Source of the DNA: Maricaulis maris
GTDB lineage: Bacteria > Pseudomonadota > Alphaproteobacteria > Caulobacterales > Maricaulaceae
Direction: 5' to 3'
Assembly (NCBI RefSeq): GCF_036322705.1
Contig: NZ_AP027270.1
Coordinates: 2,605,501 to 2,669,500, forward strand
DNA length: 64,000 nucleotides
Positions within the stretch are counted from its first letter, which is position 1. Each line of letters opens with the position of its first letter. Below, piece after piece: positions 25,667-34,623 of this stretch. The notes beneath the pieces were generated by a model, which had not been told where the DNA came from, searched no databases, and saw nothing but the letters and a program-made list of their open reading frames with translations. Both the position numbers and the translations under genes were made by a program.

Positions 25667-26596
25667 ATGCGTCACCTCTCACTTCTCGCCGTTCTCGCTG
25701 GCACCGCGGCGCTGTCTGCCTGCGGCGGCGAGCCCACCGACCCGGCCGACGCTCCTGCGACGGAGATGACGACCGTTACCGATGGCGAGGTCATGACCGA
25801 AACGGCGGAGGCCCCGGCCGGACCTGACCTGTCTGTTCTGGCCGAAGTGATCGACGCAGACTGGCGCGACGCCAGCCGTGATCGCGATACATGGCGCAAC
25901 CCGCAGGCAACAATCGAGTTCTTCCAGCTCGACCCGAGTAGCACGATCGTCGAGATCTGGCCGGGCGGTGGCTGGTATACCGACATCCTCGCGCCCTGGA
26001 TCCATGCCAATGGCGGTCAGTACGTCGCGGCCCATTTCAGCACCGAATCCGAAAGTGAATACCGTCGTCAGTCGCGTGCCGCCTTCGAAGCGCGCATGGC
26101 CGACAACGAGATGTCTGGCGACGTCATCACCGTCGGGTTTGACGGTACCACGCCCCTCGACCTGGACGCAGGCTCGGTTGATGCCGTTCTGACATTCCGC
26201 AATGTGCATAACTGGATGTCGGGCGGCTTTACCGAGCTGGCCCTCGCCGACTTCCACAGAATCCTGCGTCCCGGTGGCCTCCTCGGGGTTGTGGAGCACC
26301 GGCTGCCATCGACCCGCGAACAGGACCCCGGCGCATCAACCGGCTATGTCCAGCAAGCCTATGTCATCGCCCTGGCCGAAGAGGCCGGTTTCGAGTTCGT
26401 CGGCGCGTCCGAGGTCAACGCCAATCCCGCCGACACCGCCGATCATCCGTTCGGTGTCTGGACGCTCCCGCCGGTCCGCCGAAATCCACCGGCTGACAGC
26501 GAAATGGCGGCCGATTTTGACCGTGAAGCCTATGACGCCATCGGCGAGAGCGATCGCATGACGCTGCTCTTCCGCAAGCCTGCTGCCAGCGAGTAA
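25667..26596 (+). CDS. Exported methyltransferase-like lipoprotein
   Basis: A 309-residue protein with a lipoprotein signal (MRHLSLLAVLAGTAALSAC, acylated cysteine 19), an acidic linker, and a class I SAM-methyltransferase-like fold: motif I as IVEIWPGGGWYTDILAPW, an aspartate-bearing segment, and RILRPGGLLGVVEHR as the usual post-motif. This resembles the group of predicted exported methyltransferases classed as COG4798. SAM is not expected in the periplasm, so the activity is uncertain. The start at 25667 has AAGGAG seven bases upstream; the longer frame from 25499 overlaps the divergent hsp20 leader and lacks support. Coupled to the next gene by TAATG. Confidence 0.85.
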   Translation: MRHLSLLAVLAGTAALSACGGEPTDPADAPATEMTTVTDGEVMTETAEAPAGPDLSVLAEVIDADWRDASRDRDTWRNPQATIEFFQLDPSSTIVEIWPGGGWYTDILAPWIHANGGQYVAAHFSTESESEYRRQSRAAFEARMADNEMSGDVITVGFDGTTPLDLDAGSVDAVLTFRNVHNWMSGGFTELALADFHRILRPGGLLGVVEHRLPSTREQDPGASTGYVQQAYVIALAEEAGFEFVGASEVNANPADTADHPFGVWTLPPVRRNPPADSEMAADFDREAYDAIGESDRMTLLFRKPAASE

Positions 26597-27261
26597 TGCG
26601 GAGAGCTCTGCTGATAGCGGGCCTTCTGGCTGGTCTCGTCTCTTCGGCAGCGCTTGCGCAGCCCGTTGAGCGCGAGGCCGGCCCGCTGCCCCGTTTCTTC
26701 CCGCATCGCGAGACCTATCTCGGGCTCGACCCCGATCAGCGCACGCATTTCCAGCTCGCCTACCGGGTCTCCTCCGAGGCCGATATCGCGCCCGGTGAGA
26801 TCGAGATGTGGTTCACGCAAGGGGAGGACAGGGTCTCCTTCGAGATCGACGCGACAGGACAGATCAACCACCTGCCCGACCTCCGGACCCTGGAGGCCGC
26901 GCCGCCGGTCTGGATCAATCAGCCCAGCGGCGGCATGTCGCTGTCGATGCAATTCGAGGCGCGCCTTCCCGGCGGTCCCGCCTATGCGGCCGAGGATCTT
27001 GAACTGGCGCTTAGCCAGGCCAACAACGCGATCCGTCAGGCGGCTGGTGTTGCGGCCTTGTTTGCGCCGAATTTCAAGACACTCATTTTTGTGTATGACG
27101 GGCCAGCCCCGACAGCGGATGCTATCCACGAAGACGGTTCGCGCACGCCCCTGACCGCCCAGGAGAACCGGGTGCTGGTTCGACCGCGGGACCGCAACAT
27201 GCGCGATGTTGTCCGCATCGAATTGGGTGGGATGCCGGTTCGGGTCTTGCTGGACAGCTAG
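26596..27261 (+). CDS. Exported protein of unknown function
   Basis: A 221-residue protein with a clear signal peptide (MRRALLIAGLLAGLVSSAALAQ, cleavage after residue 22) and a beta-rich body without a motif I recognise. No catalytic signature or lipobox. Its start overlaps the stop of the methyltransferase-like lipoprotein (TAATG), so the two are probably made together and may act together in the periplasm. The 3' end overlaps converging hisN by 4 bp. Confidence 0.75.
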   Translation: MRRALLIAGLLAGLVSSAALAQPVEREAGPLPRFFPHRETYLGLDPDQRTHFQLAYRVSSEADIAPGEIEMWFTQGEDRVSFEIDATGQINHLPDLRTLEAAPPVWINQPSGGMSLSMQFEARLPGGPAYAAEDLELALSQANNAIRQAAGVAALFAPNFKTLIFVYDGPAPTADAIHEDGSRTPLTAQENRVLVRPRDRNMRDVVRIELGGMPVRVLLDS

Positions 27262-28055
27262 GCTGCAGCGGACGCCAGGTGTTCAAGCGCCTGCTCCAGC
27301 AGGTCCGCGCTCGCGGCAGCGACCACCTGACCTCCACCCGAGGGATCACCGCCCGACCAGTTCGTGACGACGCCGCCGGCGCCGGTTACAACCGGTATGA
27401 AGGCCTGGACGTCATAGATCTGCAGCCCGCTTTCGATCACGAGATCGATGCCTCCGGCGGCCAGCATCGCGTAGGCATAGGCGTCGAACCCGTATCGACA
27501 AAGCCGGACCCGCTCGCGTACGGCGGTGAAGGCGGACTGTTCCGCCCCGGCGAACAGATAAGGGTCGGTCGTCGCGAGAATGGCCTGGTCAAGCCGCTGG
27601 CAGCTCGAAACCTGTAGCGCCCGTTGTTCGCCTTCTCCATCAAAACGCGCCCCGCCGGGCCAACCGGTGAAACGCTCGCCGATATGAGGCTGATCAATCA
27701 GACCGAGCCGGGGCCGACCACCAACTTCAAGCGCGACAAGCACGGTCCAGCTTGGCAGGCCCGCAATGAAGGCCCGCGTGCCGTCGATCGGATCGAGTAC
27801 CCAGCGACGCTCCCCGGATGTCGATTTGGTACCGAACTCCTCGCCGAGGATGCCATCATCCGGCGCGAGTCGCGCCAGAACCTCGCGCATGGCCGTCTCG
27901 GACGCGCGATCGGCAATCGTGACAGGGTCAAAGCCGGTCGACAGCTTGTTGTCGACACTCAATGGCGTTCGGAAATACGGCGCGATCGCTGCACGCGCGG
28001 CGTCGGCCATGGCATGAGCAATCGTCAGGTCGGTCTGGAAATCGATATCGGACAT
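27258..28055 (-). CDS. hisN: Histidinol-phosphatase, inositol-monophosphatase family
   Basis: Mg-dependent phosphatase of the IMPase fold. The 265-residue protein shows STGFDPVTIADRASE, GEEFG and WVLDPIDGTRAFIAGLP (metal-binding DxxDG), plus a C-terminal YDVQAFIPVVTGAGG, the pattern of HisN-type histidinol-phosphate phosphatases rather than SuhB. It would catalyse the penultimate step of histidine synthesis. No his genes are next to it, so the substrate is inferred from motifs alone. ATG at 28055 is the only sensible start. Confidence 0.85.
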   Translation of the reverse strand: MSDIDFQTDLTIAHAMADAARAAIAPYFRTPLSVDNKLSTGFDPVTIADRASETAMREVLARLAPDDGILGEEFGTKSTSGERRWVLDPIDGTRAFIAGLPSWTVLVALEVGGRPRLGLIDQPHIGERFTGWPGGARFDGEGEQRALQVSSCQRLDQAILATTDPYLFAGAEQSAFTAVRERVRLCRYGFDAYAYAMLAAGGIDLVIESGLQIYDVQAFIPVVTGAGGVVTNWSGGDPSGGGQVVAAASADLLEQALEHLASAAA

Positions 28056-28115
28056 GCAAAGGCGCCTAGCACGGGCTGCGAGCCGGTGCCAGACGCCATC
28101 GCGTTCCTGTCTGAT

Positions 28116-28502
28116 TCACGCCGCGTCGTTGGCCGCTTCTTCGGGCTCGAGGGACTTGGCCAGTTCGAGGAGCCGTTTGCGCGGGCGCTCGCCGAGCCTG
28201 TAATAGGCCCGAATGAGATCAACGGTCTCTTTCTGTGACAGCACATCGGCCGCCAGCGTTTCATCACCATTGACTTCGTCGCGCTTGGACAGGCCCTCGT
28301 AAAAATACTGTACGGGAACATCAAGCGACTCAGCCAACTCGAACAAGCGGCTGGCGCTGACGCGGTTGGCACCGCATTCATATTTCTGGATTTGCTGAAA
28401 GCGGATACCGACCGACTCGGCCAGTTGCTGCTGGGTCAGACCCAGAAGGCGGCGCCGGCGGCGCAACCGTTTACCCACGTGAAGGTCGATATCATTCGTC
28501 AT
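28116..28502 (-). CDS. XRE-family transcriptional regulator
   Basis: A 128-residue DNA-binding protein: an arginine-rich N-terminus, then a Cro/CI helix-turn-helix at about residues 10-65 (LGLTQQQLAESVGIRFQQIQKYECGANRVSASRL), followed by a helical C-terminal region. The layout is common in alphaproteobacteria (the type annotated as cell-cycle or stress HTH regulators). The targets are not evident. It lies 60 bp upstream of hisN on the same strand. Confidence 0.88.
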   Translation of the reverse strand: MTNDIDLHVGKRLRRRRRLLGLTQQQLAESVGIRFQQIQKYECGANRVSASRLFELAESLDVPVQYFYEGLSKRDEVNGDETLAADVLSQKETVDLIRAYYRLGERPRKRLLELAKSLEPEEAANDAA

Positions 28503-28629
28503 AACTACTCGCCGCCTAATCTTCGCGTCTCAAAATGCGCCGCTATGGGACGCACGCCTCACAGGGGAGCAAAGCGCGTGCCGGGCGAAGGCAAGCTCCA
28601 GCCTTCCCCTGAAATGGGCATGAATATGG

Positions 28630-29538
28630 CTATTGCTGCGAGGCCCAGTCGATCTGGGTTAAGGCACTGATAAAGTGCCGCATTTTTGTCATGAAGTTGA
28701 CGTGGTCCGGGGACAGCGTTACCCGGGTTTCATTCATGTAGAGACCGCGACTGATCTCGATCTGGATCACATTTACCCCATCATGGGGCCGACCGTAGTG
28801 TTCGGTCGTGAAGCCGCCGGCATAGGGATTGTTCCGGACTGTGACGAGTCCGAGTTTCTGAAAGATCGCCTCAACCTTGTCGGTGACCGCCTGACTGCAG
28901 GAGGTGCCGTAGCGGTCCCCGAGCACAATATCGGCGCCGCGCCCGCTGAGCGCCGGCATGGAATGCATGTCGGCCATGACCACCATGCCGAAGCGCGACT
29001 TGAGATCAGAAATCTCAGCCTGCAATGCGGTGTGATAGGGATGGTAGAAACGCTCAAGGCGCGCCCGGGCCTCTTCGTAGCGCAGCTTTCGCTGATAGAT
29101 GGAGCGCCCTTCCGCGCCTGTGCGCGGGATGACGCCCAGCCCGGAGGCTGCGCGGCGCGAGGGCTGCAGCGCCGCTGCCGGAACACGATCGGAAAACATG
29201 CCCGGATCAAGCTCACCCGGGCCCCGATTGACGTCAACAAAGACGCGTGGGAACTGGGCACAGAAGAGGGTCGCACCATGGTCAGGCGCGCAAGCGACCA
29301 ACTGGTCGACATAGGCATCTTCCGATCGCCGGAGAATTGCGATGGGGAGCCTTGTCGACAGGCACAATTCGGGATCATAGTGACGGCCAGAGTGCGGTGA
29401 TGCGAGCAAGACCGGGCACGCCAGATGCGGCTCGGGACGCCCGACCACAACGACTTCATCGACGCGCCCAGGCTCATTGACACGCTCTGGTCGGCCGGAC
29501 GCGCCCGGTGAGATCGAGGTGTGAATCGGCGTGTCCAT
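28630..29538 (-). CDS. N-formylglutamate amidohydrolase family protein
   Basis: A 302-residue zinc hydrolase of the N-formylglutamate deformylase family: LLASPHSGRHY (first zinc ligand region), FPRVFVDVNRGPGELDPGMF, VVMADMHSMPALSGRGADIVLGDRYG, and a C-terminal NVIQIEISRGLYM. The classical enzyme releases glutamate from N-formylglutamate at the end of histidine degradation (HutG). No other hut gene is nearby, so the real substrate may differ. Divergent from cpdR, 116 bp apart. Confidence 0.87.
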   Translation of the reverse strand: MDTPIHTSISPGASGRPERVNEPGRVDEVVVVGRPEPHLACPVLLASPHSGRHYDPELCLSTRLPIAILRRSEDAYVDQLVACAPDHGATLFCAQFPRVFVDVNRGPGELDPGMFSDRVPAAALQPSRRAASGLGVIPRTGAEGRSIYQRKLRYEEARARLERFYHPYHTALQAEISDLKSRFGMVVMADMHSMPALSGRGADIVLGDRYGTSCSQAVTDKVEAIFQKLGLVTVRNNPYAGGFTTEHYGRPHDGVNVIQIEISRGLYMNETRVTLSPDHVNFMTKMRHFISALTQIDWASQQ

Positions 29539-29654
29539 GGGCGAACAGTGGTCAGCTGCTTGTCGCGGGTCAAGCTTGCGCCGCGTTCAGGCCGTTTTTA
29601 CCAGATGGCTGTAAAGTGCCGTCACTTAGAGATTTCGCAAGGGTGGGAACCAAG

Positions 29655-30020
29655 ATGGCTAAGATTCTTCTCGCGGAAGACGACGACTCGATGCGCGACT
29701 TCCTGGCCAAGGCGCTCAAGCGTGCCGGTCACGACGTCCTGGTGTGCTCGGACGGTGAGGAAGGCCTCGACGCAATTGGCGAGCAACCAGCCCAGTTCGA
29801 TCTGCTGCTGACTGATATCGTGATGCCCGGAGTCGATGGAATCGAGCTCGCGCGCCGCGCAGCAGAGATCGACCCGGCTCTGAAGATCATGTTCATAACC
29901 GGCTTTGCTGCGGTCGCCTTGAACCCGGGTTCGGGGGCTCCGACAAATGCCAAGGTTCTGTCCAAGCCTTTTCACCTGCGTGAGCTGGTGGATGAGGTGG
30001 CCCGCGTCATCGCCGCCTGA
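29655..30020 (+). CDS. cpdR: Single-domain response regulator CpdR
   Basis: In Caulobacter, unphosphorylated CpdR goes to the cell pole and primes ClpXP to degrade cell-cycle proteins; phosphorylation through the CckA-ChpT relay blocks this. The 121-residue receiver domain has AEDDDSMRDFLAKALKRAGH, phosphoacceptor aspartate in LLTDIVMPG (residue 54), FITGFAAVALN and the lysine in VLSKPFHLREL; these blocks are highly characteristic of CpdR. The ATG at 29655 begins the receiver; the upstream frame is rejected. It is followed by a strong intrinsic terminator and so is monocistronic. Confidence 0.88.
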   Translation: MAKILLAEDDDSMRDFLAKALKRAGHDVLVCSDGEEGLDAIGEQPAQFDLLLTDIVMPGVDGIELARRAAEIDPALKIMFITGFAAVALNPGSGAPTNAKVLSKPFHLRELVDEVARVIAA

Positions 30021-30047
30021 TCTGACACGAACCATCGCAGAACGAGA

Positions 30048-30077
30048 AGCGCTGCCCGCACGGGCGGCGCTTTTTTT
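30048..30077 (+). terminator. Intrinsic terminator of cpdR
   Basis: AGCGCTGCCCG and CGGGCGGCGCT pair (one U-G) over a CA loop and are followed by TTTTTTT. It starts 28 bp after the cpdR stop on the plus strand. Confidence 0.92.
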
Positions 30078-30116
30078 AGGTTCCGGTTCCGCCAAGGGCG
30101 GCCCGTCATGCGGACA

Positions 30117-30147
30117 AAGAAAAAGGGCCGCCCAAACGGGCGGCCCC
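30117..30147 (-). terminator. Intrinsic terminator of the TonB receptor gene
   Basis: On the minus strand GGGCCGCCC and GGGCGGCCC pair around a GTTT loop, then TTTTTC follows. It lies about 30 bp past the receptor stop codon and back to back with the cpdR terminator. Confidence 0.9.
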
Positions 30148-30172
30148 AATCCTGTCGTCAAGGGTCTGGGTC

Positions 30173-33100
30173 TTACCAGGCCTTGCGGACGTTCATGTAC
30201 AGGCGACGACCGATGAGGTCATAGCCCGAACCGAGAACCTGGCTACCATTACCGAGGGTCGCACCAGAGGCGTTCTGGTCAACCACGGCCGGACCTTCGT
30301 CGGTCACGTTGTTCAGAGCAACGGTGATGCCCCACGTGTCCGATTCCCAGTTGACCGAGAGGTCGTGGTAGTAGGTCGCATCCCAGCTGTCGACGGCATC
30401 GCCACCGAGCTCGGAAGCGGCCTGCAGACGCTCGCCATAGTTGACACCAACCACGTTGGAGATCGAAGCCTGCTCGCCGATATAACGGACGCGCCAGTTA
30501 ACATTCCAGTCGCCGCGGGTGAAGCGGTTGTTGACCGAACCGCGCCATTCCGGGTTGCCCCAATCGCCGACAGCGTTGGTGACATCAGAGGTCGACGTGG
30601 TCTGGCCGAGGATCTCTTCCGACTTCGTGAACGTGGCATTCATGTCGTAGTTGAAGCCACCGAAGAGGTCGATATCCATGTTGAAACGGCCGTTGAAGTC
30701 CCAGCCGGTTGCTTCCTGCGTCGACACGTTGAACGGCGTGTTGTCCACGATCAGCAGCGCGCCGGTAGCCGGGTTACGCGTACGACGTGCACAGAACGGA
30801 TCGTTCGGGAAGTTGGTCGAGTTGTAGCACTGGGCCAGCGAGAAGGCCGTACCCGGGATCGCGATGGAGTCGTCGACCTGGATGCCCCAGTAGCTGACGC
30901 GGATCGAGGCGTCAAAGGCATCGGTGAACGGCTGGTCAAAGACGAAGCCGAGCGAGTAAGCGTCCGAGGTTTCCGGATCAAGACCCGGGTTACCAGCACG
31001 GAAGGCCTCGATCGAGGACACACCGTTCAGGCCCAGAGCGGTCGGGTCAACGCCTTCAGAGACACAGTTGGCCAGGACGATCGGATCACGGCCGTCATTG
31101 GTCGGGTCGTAGGTGCCGCTGTTGTTCGCTGCGGTCGGAACCACGCACGGATCGGCGAAGCCTGAGGAGAAGCCGGTCTGGCCGCCCAGGAAGAGCTCAC
31201 GCAGGTTCGGTGCGCGGAAGGACGTACCCATGGTGCCGTTGAAGGTCAGCGAGTCGTTGACGACCCACGAACCACGAACCGAGTAGGTCGAGTTCTGACC
31301 GTAGTACTCGTGGTCCGTCAAACGACCGGCAACGTCGACAGTGATGTCTTCAGCGAAGGCAGCACCGGAAACGAGCGGGATCGACAGCTCACCGTAATAT
31401 TCGGTCAGTTCGGCTTTACCCACAGAGCGACGGTCGGCGAAGTAGCCAGCCGCACGGCCCTGGGAGGCCACAGTATCCGTGCCGGAGTCGAGCGAGTCAC
31501 GACGCCATTCAATACCGATCACCGCGTTCACTTCACCAGCCGGGAGTTCGAAAACCGGACCCGTGGTGAAGCCGCCCATGATCATCTGATCAACAGTCGT
31601 CGTCGCCGTACGGTCAATACGCAGGAAGTCATATTCTGCTTGCGTATTGAAGAACGGAGCAGACGCACCATCGGTCGGGTACAGGCTGCTGGCGAACATG
31701 TTGATCGGCACGCAGTTGCCCGGGTTCAGGAAGCCGAACAGGGTGACGTCGGTGTTATCGTAACCACAGACGATCTCGCCGCCTTCAACGCGGGTCGTAG
31801 CAAGAGCCTGCGTCAGGCGGGCCTCGTCAACCTGCGGGCGACGCGAGTAACCGATCGACCGGGTGTAGCCGGCGAACATTTCGTACGACCAGGACGGAGC
31901 AAAGCTCCAGTCGCCCTGCAGACCCGTCATGAAGCGGGTGTACTGGGTTTCCACGTCGATGTTGGACCGCTCGATCGGAGACGCGACGATCGGAACGACA
32001 TCGAAGCCGAACGGGTTGAACGGGTTGCTGGCACGCACGGTCGGGAAGAGCTGACCGTGGTAACCGGAGCGGTAGGTCGTCTGCGAGTTGGTGTGAAGCA
32101 GCTCGGTGAAGACCGTCACGTTTTCCTGACCCAGGATACGATCGATCGTGTAATCGCCCGTGAACAGGAAGGAGTAACGCTGGCTGTCCGGGATGATGTC
32201 GGTCGCCTGGTCCAGATACGCAGACCGGTTGATTTCCGCGTTGGTGTCGCCGGTCGACCAGCCCATGAAGCCGATGTTCGTGTCGCCCGGCGTGGAGTAC
32301 ACGTCACGATTGAACAGGCCCGGATTGGCGAAGTACGACGCCAGGCTCGGAGAGCCGTCAACATAGTAGTTGAAGGTACGGATGCGGTTGATGATCGAGC
32401 CTTCGCACTCGGACAGCAGCGAGCCGTCAGCCGCGATTTCGATGTCACGCGAGCAGTACAGGTTGTCGGTCGGATCGAAGTTGGCGTCGCGATCTTGAAC
32501 CTGAAGGCGCTGCTGGTGGAAGTATTCCATCGAGAACAGGAAACGGCCGTTCTCGGACGAATCACCAATCGTCATGTTCCAGCGATGCGAACCACCACCG
32601 GACTCTTCCGGCGTGGACGTCACGGCACCAACGCGGAAACCGTCGAACTGGTCGTTCAGGATGACGTTGACCACACCGGCAACGGCGTCAGAACCGTAGA
32701 CCGAGGATGCACCATCCAGAAGGATGTCGACGCGAGCGATGGCGTCGGTCGGAATGATGTCGAGGTTCGGCAGCGACGGAGCGCCTTCAACGCCCGACGG
32801 AGCGACACGACGGCCGTTGATCAGCAGCAGCGTCTGGTCTGCACCCAGACCACGCAGCGTGACCGTGTTCGAGCCCGGGCCGGCGTCGGTGACGAAAGCA
32901 CCGGCGATGGCGTTGTCGAGCTGAACGCCCTGGGCCACAGACGACGTCTGCAGGATTTGCGCGGCGTCGATCAGACCGGCGTCGCGGATTTCCTGGCTGT
33001 CGATGACCTGAAGCGGTGCCGGCGAGCTGAACGCGTCGCGGCGGATACGAGAACCGGTGATGACAATGGTGTCATCGCTGGATTCTTCAGCTTGCTCGTC

Positions 33101-33214
33101 TTCGTCCTCGTCCTGGTCTTGTGCGTAAGCCGGCGACATGGTCAGACCGACCGCAGCAAAGCCTGCGAGGATGGTGGAGCGCAGAAGACGCTCACGATCC
33201 CAAATATTGCTCAC
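30173..33214 (-). CDS. TonB-dependent outer membrane receptor (large)
   Basis: A 1013-residue outer-membrane active transporter. A signal peptide (LLRSTILAGFAAVGLTMSPAYAQ) is followed by a very acidic segment (DQDEDEDEQAEESSDD), a TonB box-like IVITGSRI, and a plug domain (SSPAPLQVIDSQEIRDAGLIDAAQIL, VTLRGLGADQTLLLINGRRV, SSVYGSDAVAGVVNVIL). The barrel ends in YDLIGRRLYMNVRKAW with an aromatic last residue. The type is common in Caulobacterales, where such receptors import siderophores, sugars or oligopeptides; the substrate cannot be told. Several cysteine pairs in extracellular-loop regions are notable. The gene stands alone with its own terminator. Confidence 0.93.
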   Translation of the reverse strand: MSNIWDRERLLRSTILAGFAAVGLTMSPAYAQDQDEDEDEQAEESSDDTIVITGSRIRRDAFSSPAPLQVIDSQEIRDAGLIDAAQILQTSSVAQGVQLDNAIAGAFVTDAGPGSNTVTLRGLGADQTLLLINGRRVAPSGVEGAPSLPNLDIIPTDAIARVDILLDGASSVYGSDAVAGVVNVILNDQFDGFRVGAVTSTPEESGGGSHRWNMTIGDSSENGRFLFSMEYFHQQRLQVQDRDANFDPTDNLYCSRDIEIAADGSLLSECEGSIINRIRTFNYYVDGSPSLASYFANPGLFNRDVYSTPGDTNIGFMGWSTGDTNAEINRSAYLDQATDIIPDSQRYSFLFTGDYTIDRILGQENVTVFTELLHTNSQTTYRSGYHGQLFPTVRASNPFNPFGFDVVPIVASPIERSNIDVETQYTRFMTGLQGDWSFAPSWSYEMFAGYTRSIGYSRRPQVDEARLTQALATTRVEGGEIVCGYDNTDVTLFGFLNPGNCVPINMFASSLYPTDGASAPFFNTQAEYDFLRIDRTATTTVDQMIMGGFTTGPVFELPAGEVNAVIGIEWRRDSLDSGTDTVASQGRAAGYFADRRSVGKAELTEYYGELSIPLVSGAAFAEDITVDVAGRLTDHEYYGQNSTYSVRGSWVVNDSLTFNGTMGTSFRAPNLRELFLGGQTGFSSGFADPCVVPTAANNSGTYDPTNDGRDPIVLANCVSEGVDPTALGLNGVSSIEAFRAGNPGLDPETSDAYSLGFVFDQPFTDAFDASIRVSYWGIQVDDSIAIPGTAFSLAQCYNSTNFPNDPFCARRTRNPATGALLIVDNTPFNVSTQEATGWDFNGRFNMDIDLFGGFNYDMNATFTKSEEILGQTTSTSDVTNAVGDWGNPEWRGSVNNRFTRGDWNVNWRVRYIGEQASISNVVGVNYGERLQAASELGGDAVDSWDATYYHDLSVNWESDTWGITVALNNVTDEGPAVVDQNASGATLGNGSQVLGSGYDLIGRRLYMNVRKAW

Positions 33215-33536
33215 GATAGTACCCCTTTGTTTCGTGTCACCCGGATCCGCTTTGGCGCAGAACTCGGGATGGTCGGGTTACACCCTACCTGTCGGGACTA
33301 TGTCGAAGGGCCGGGACACATGAAAGCGGGAGTCGCGGTATCGCCGCATTTCCGTCGCAATTGTTGCAAAAAAGTCATAGGCCGTTCAGGCTCAGGACAG
33401 GCGGCGGACAGGCGAGCGCGGCAGCTTGTGGCCGACGGCCGCCGGATCCATCTGCAAGCCGTGTGTTATCGGGTGCGCGAGATGTCTTGCACTCCGCCGA
33501 CGCTGAGGTTAGAACCCCGGCTCTCTTGAGACGGAT
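33215..33536. other. 322-bp intergenic region between TonB receptor and tRNA-Val
   Basis: It holds the 5' leader of the receptor gene (minus strand) and the promoter region of the tRNA (plus strand). Apart from the candidate tRNA promoter I see no repeat, hairpin or small gene that stands out. Confidence 0.5.
33487..33514 (+). promoter_or_regulatory. Candidate tRNA-Val promoter
   Basis: TTGCAC (33487-33492) and TTAGAA (33509-33514) are separated by 16 bases and end 22 bp before the mature tRNA. The -35 half is a fair match to the housekeeping alphaproteobacterial consensus and the -10 half is weak. Confidence 0.35.
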
Positions 33537-33611
33537 GGGCGATTAGCTCAGCGGGAGAGCACTTCGTTGACATCGAAGGGGTCACTGGTTCAATCCCAGT
33601 ATCGCCCACCA
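33537..33611 (+). tRNA. tRNA-Val (anticodon GAC)
   Basis: A 75-nt cloverleaf folds cleanly: acceptor GGGCGAT with ATCGCCC, D stem GCTC/GAGC, anticodon stem CTTCG/CGAAG around the loop TTGACAT (anticodon GAC), a 5-base variable loop, T stem ACTGG/CCAGT with TTCAATC, discriminator A and an encoded CCA. The next gene starts 17 bp after the CCA. Confidence 0.97.
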
Positions 33612-33628
33612 TCAAGTCTCAGGTTGTC

Positions 33629-34540
33629 ATGACACAGACCAACTCCCCGCCATCAGCCGGCATAAGCAGCGCGGCCCATGCTCCGCAAATTCCGGCGACC
33701 GCTGGCCTGCCCTACCAGACCATGGCGGAGATGTTTTCCCATCTGGCTCAAGAAGGGGTCGATCAGACCGGCGACCCGCTTGCACTCGACGGCGTTGAGC
33801 TGACGAAACGCTATGCGATCTGCCTCGTGCCGCGCTCGGGAAGCACGTTTCTGGCTCACCTGCTCAAGGAAACCGAGGCTTTCGGCTTTCCCAATGAGTG
33901 GCTGGCTGTTGCACTTGCCGAAAAACAGGCGCGCGAGACCGGCGCTGCGAACTGGGACAGCCTCTTTCACCGGGTGATGGCCCGCCACGCCTCGCAGAAC
34001 GGGGTCAGCGGGATCGAGTTGGCGCTGGCTCATCTGACCTGGGGGCGGCAGGCAACCGGGCGTCGGGACATTCTCGATCCGAGTTGGACATATTTTTACA
34101 TGCGCCGTCGAAACATCGTGCGACAGGGCATATCGATGCATGTCGCCCACCAGTCCGGCGTCCTGCACTCCTTCCAGCTCAATGACGAGGCGCAAAAGGT
34201 CCGCGACGCTGTCATCTACGACACCGCCGCGATCCGAAACTGGATCAAATTCCTGCAGGATGAGGAACTCAAGTGGGAACGCGAATTCGGACGGCTCGGA
34301 ATCGAACCGGTGCGCCTGTACTACGAGGACGTGACCACCCGGCCCGAGCGCGCGGTGCGACTTTTCTCGAATGTCCTCGGCCTGCCGGAAACGCCGGCCA
34401 TCAAGACAAGCCCCATCAAACGTGTCGGCAATTCGCGCAGTGATGCCTGGGAAGACCAGTATCGCGCCGAGGACGCCGACTTCCTCACGGCGCTCGCCCA
34501 TCACCGCCCCTTTGTCCACACACCGGTCTCGATGACCTGA
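33629..34540 (+). CDS. Sulfotransferase of the Stf0 (LPS/trehalose sulfotransferase-like) family
   Basis: A 303-residue PAPS-dependent sulfotransferase-like protein: the 5'-phosphosulfate loop ICLVPRSGSTFLAHLL (residues ~64-79), LGFPNEW-type segment (FGFPNEWLA), the 3'-phosphate segment YFYMRRRNIVRQGIS, and LYYEDVTTRPERAV. This is the pattern of Stf0-like enzymes that sulfate sugars of glycolipids or polysaccharides. The acceptor is unknown; envelope sugars are a natural guess. The ATG at 33629 has only a weak AGG upstream. It begins 17 bp after tRNA-Val with no room for its own promoter. Confidence 0.85.
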   Translation: MTQTNSPPSAGISSAAHAPQIPATAGLPYQTMAEMFSHLAQEGVDQTGDPLALDGVELTKRYAICLVPRSGSTFLAHLLKETEAFGFPNEWLAVALAEKQARETGAANWDSLFHRVMARHASQNGVSGIELALAHLTWGRQATGRRDILDPSWTYFYMRRRNIVRQGISMHVAHQSGVLHSFQLNDEAQKVRDAVIYDTAAIRNWIKFLQDEELKWEREFGRLGIEPVRLYYEDVTTRPERAVRLFSNVLGLPETPAIKTSPIKRVGNSRSDAWEDQYRAEDADFLTALAHHRPFVHTPVSMT

Positions 34541-34623
34541 ACCCGAGGAGGCCGGACTGCGTGTCCGCCCTACCGCTGGCGGGTCGGCCTCGCTATCTCT
34601 GAACGGCGACAAGGGAGAGAGTG

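Noticed and set aside
31310-33529. 739-codon open frame on the plus strand
   Set aside because: It lies antisense across a well-supported TonB receptor. Its translation is low-complexity charged sequence (many Arg, Val, Asp) without domains, as expected for an antisense frame in high-GC DNA.
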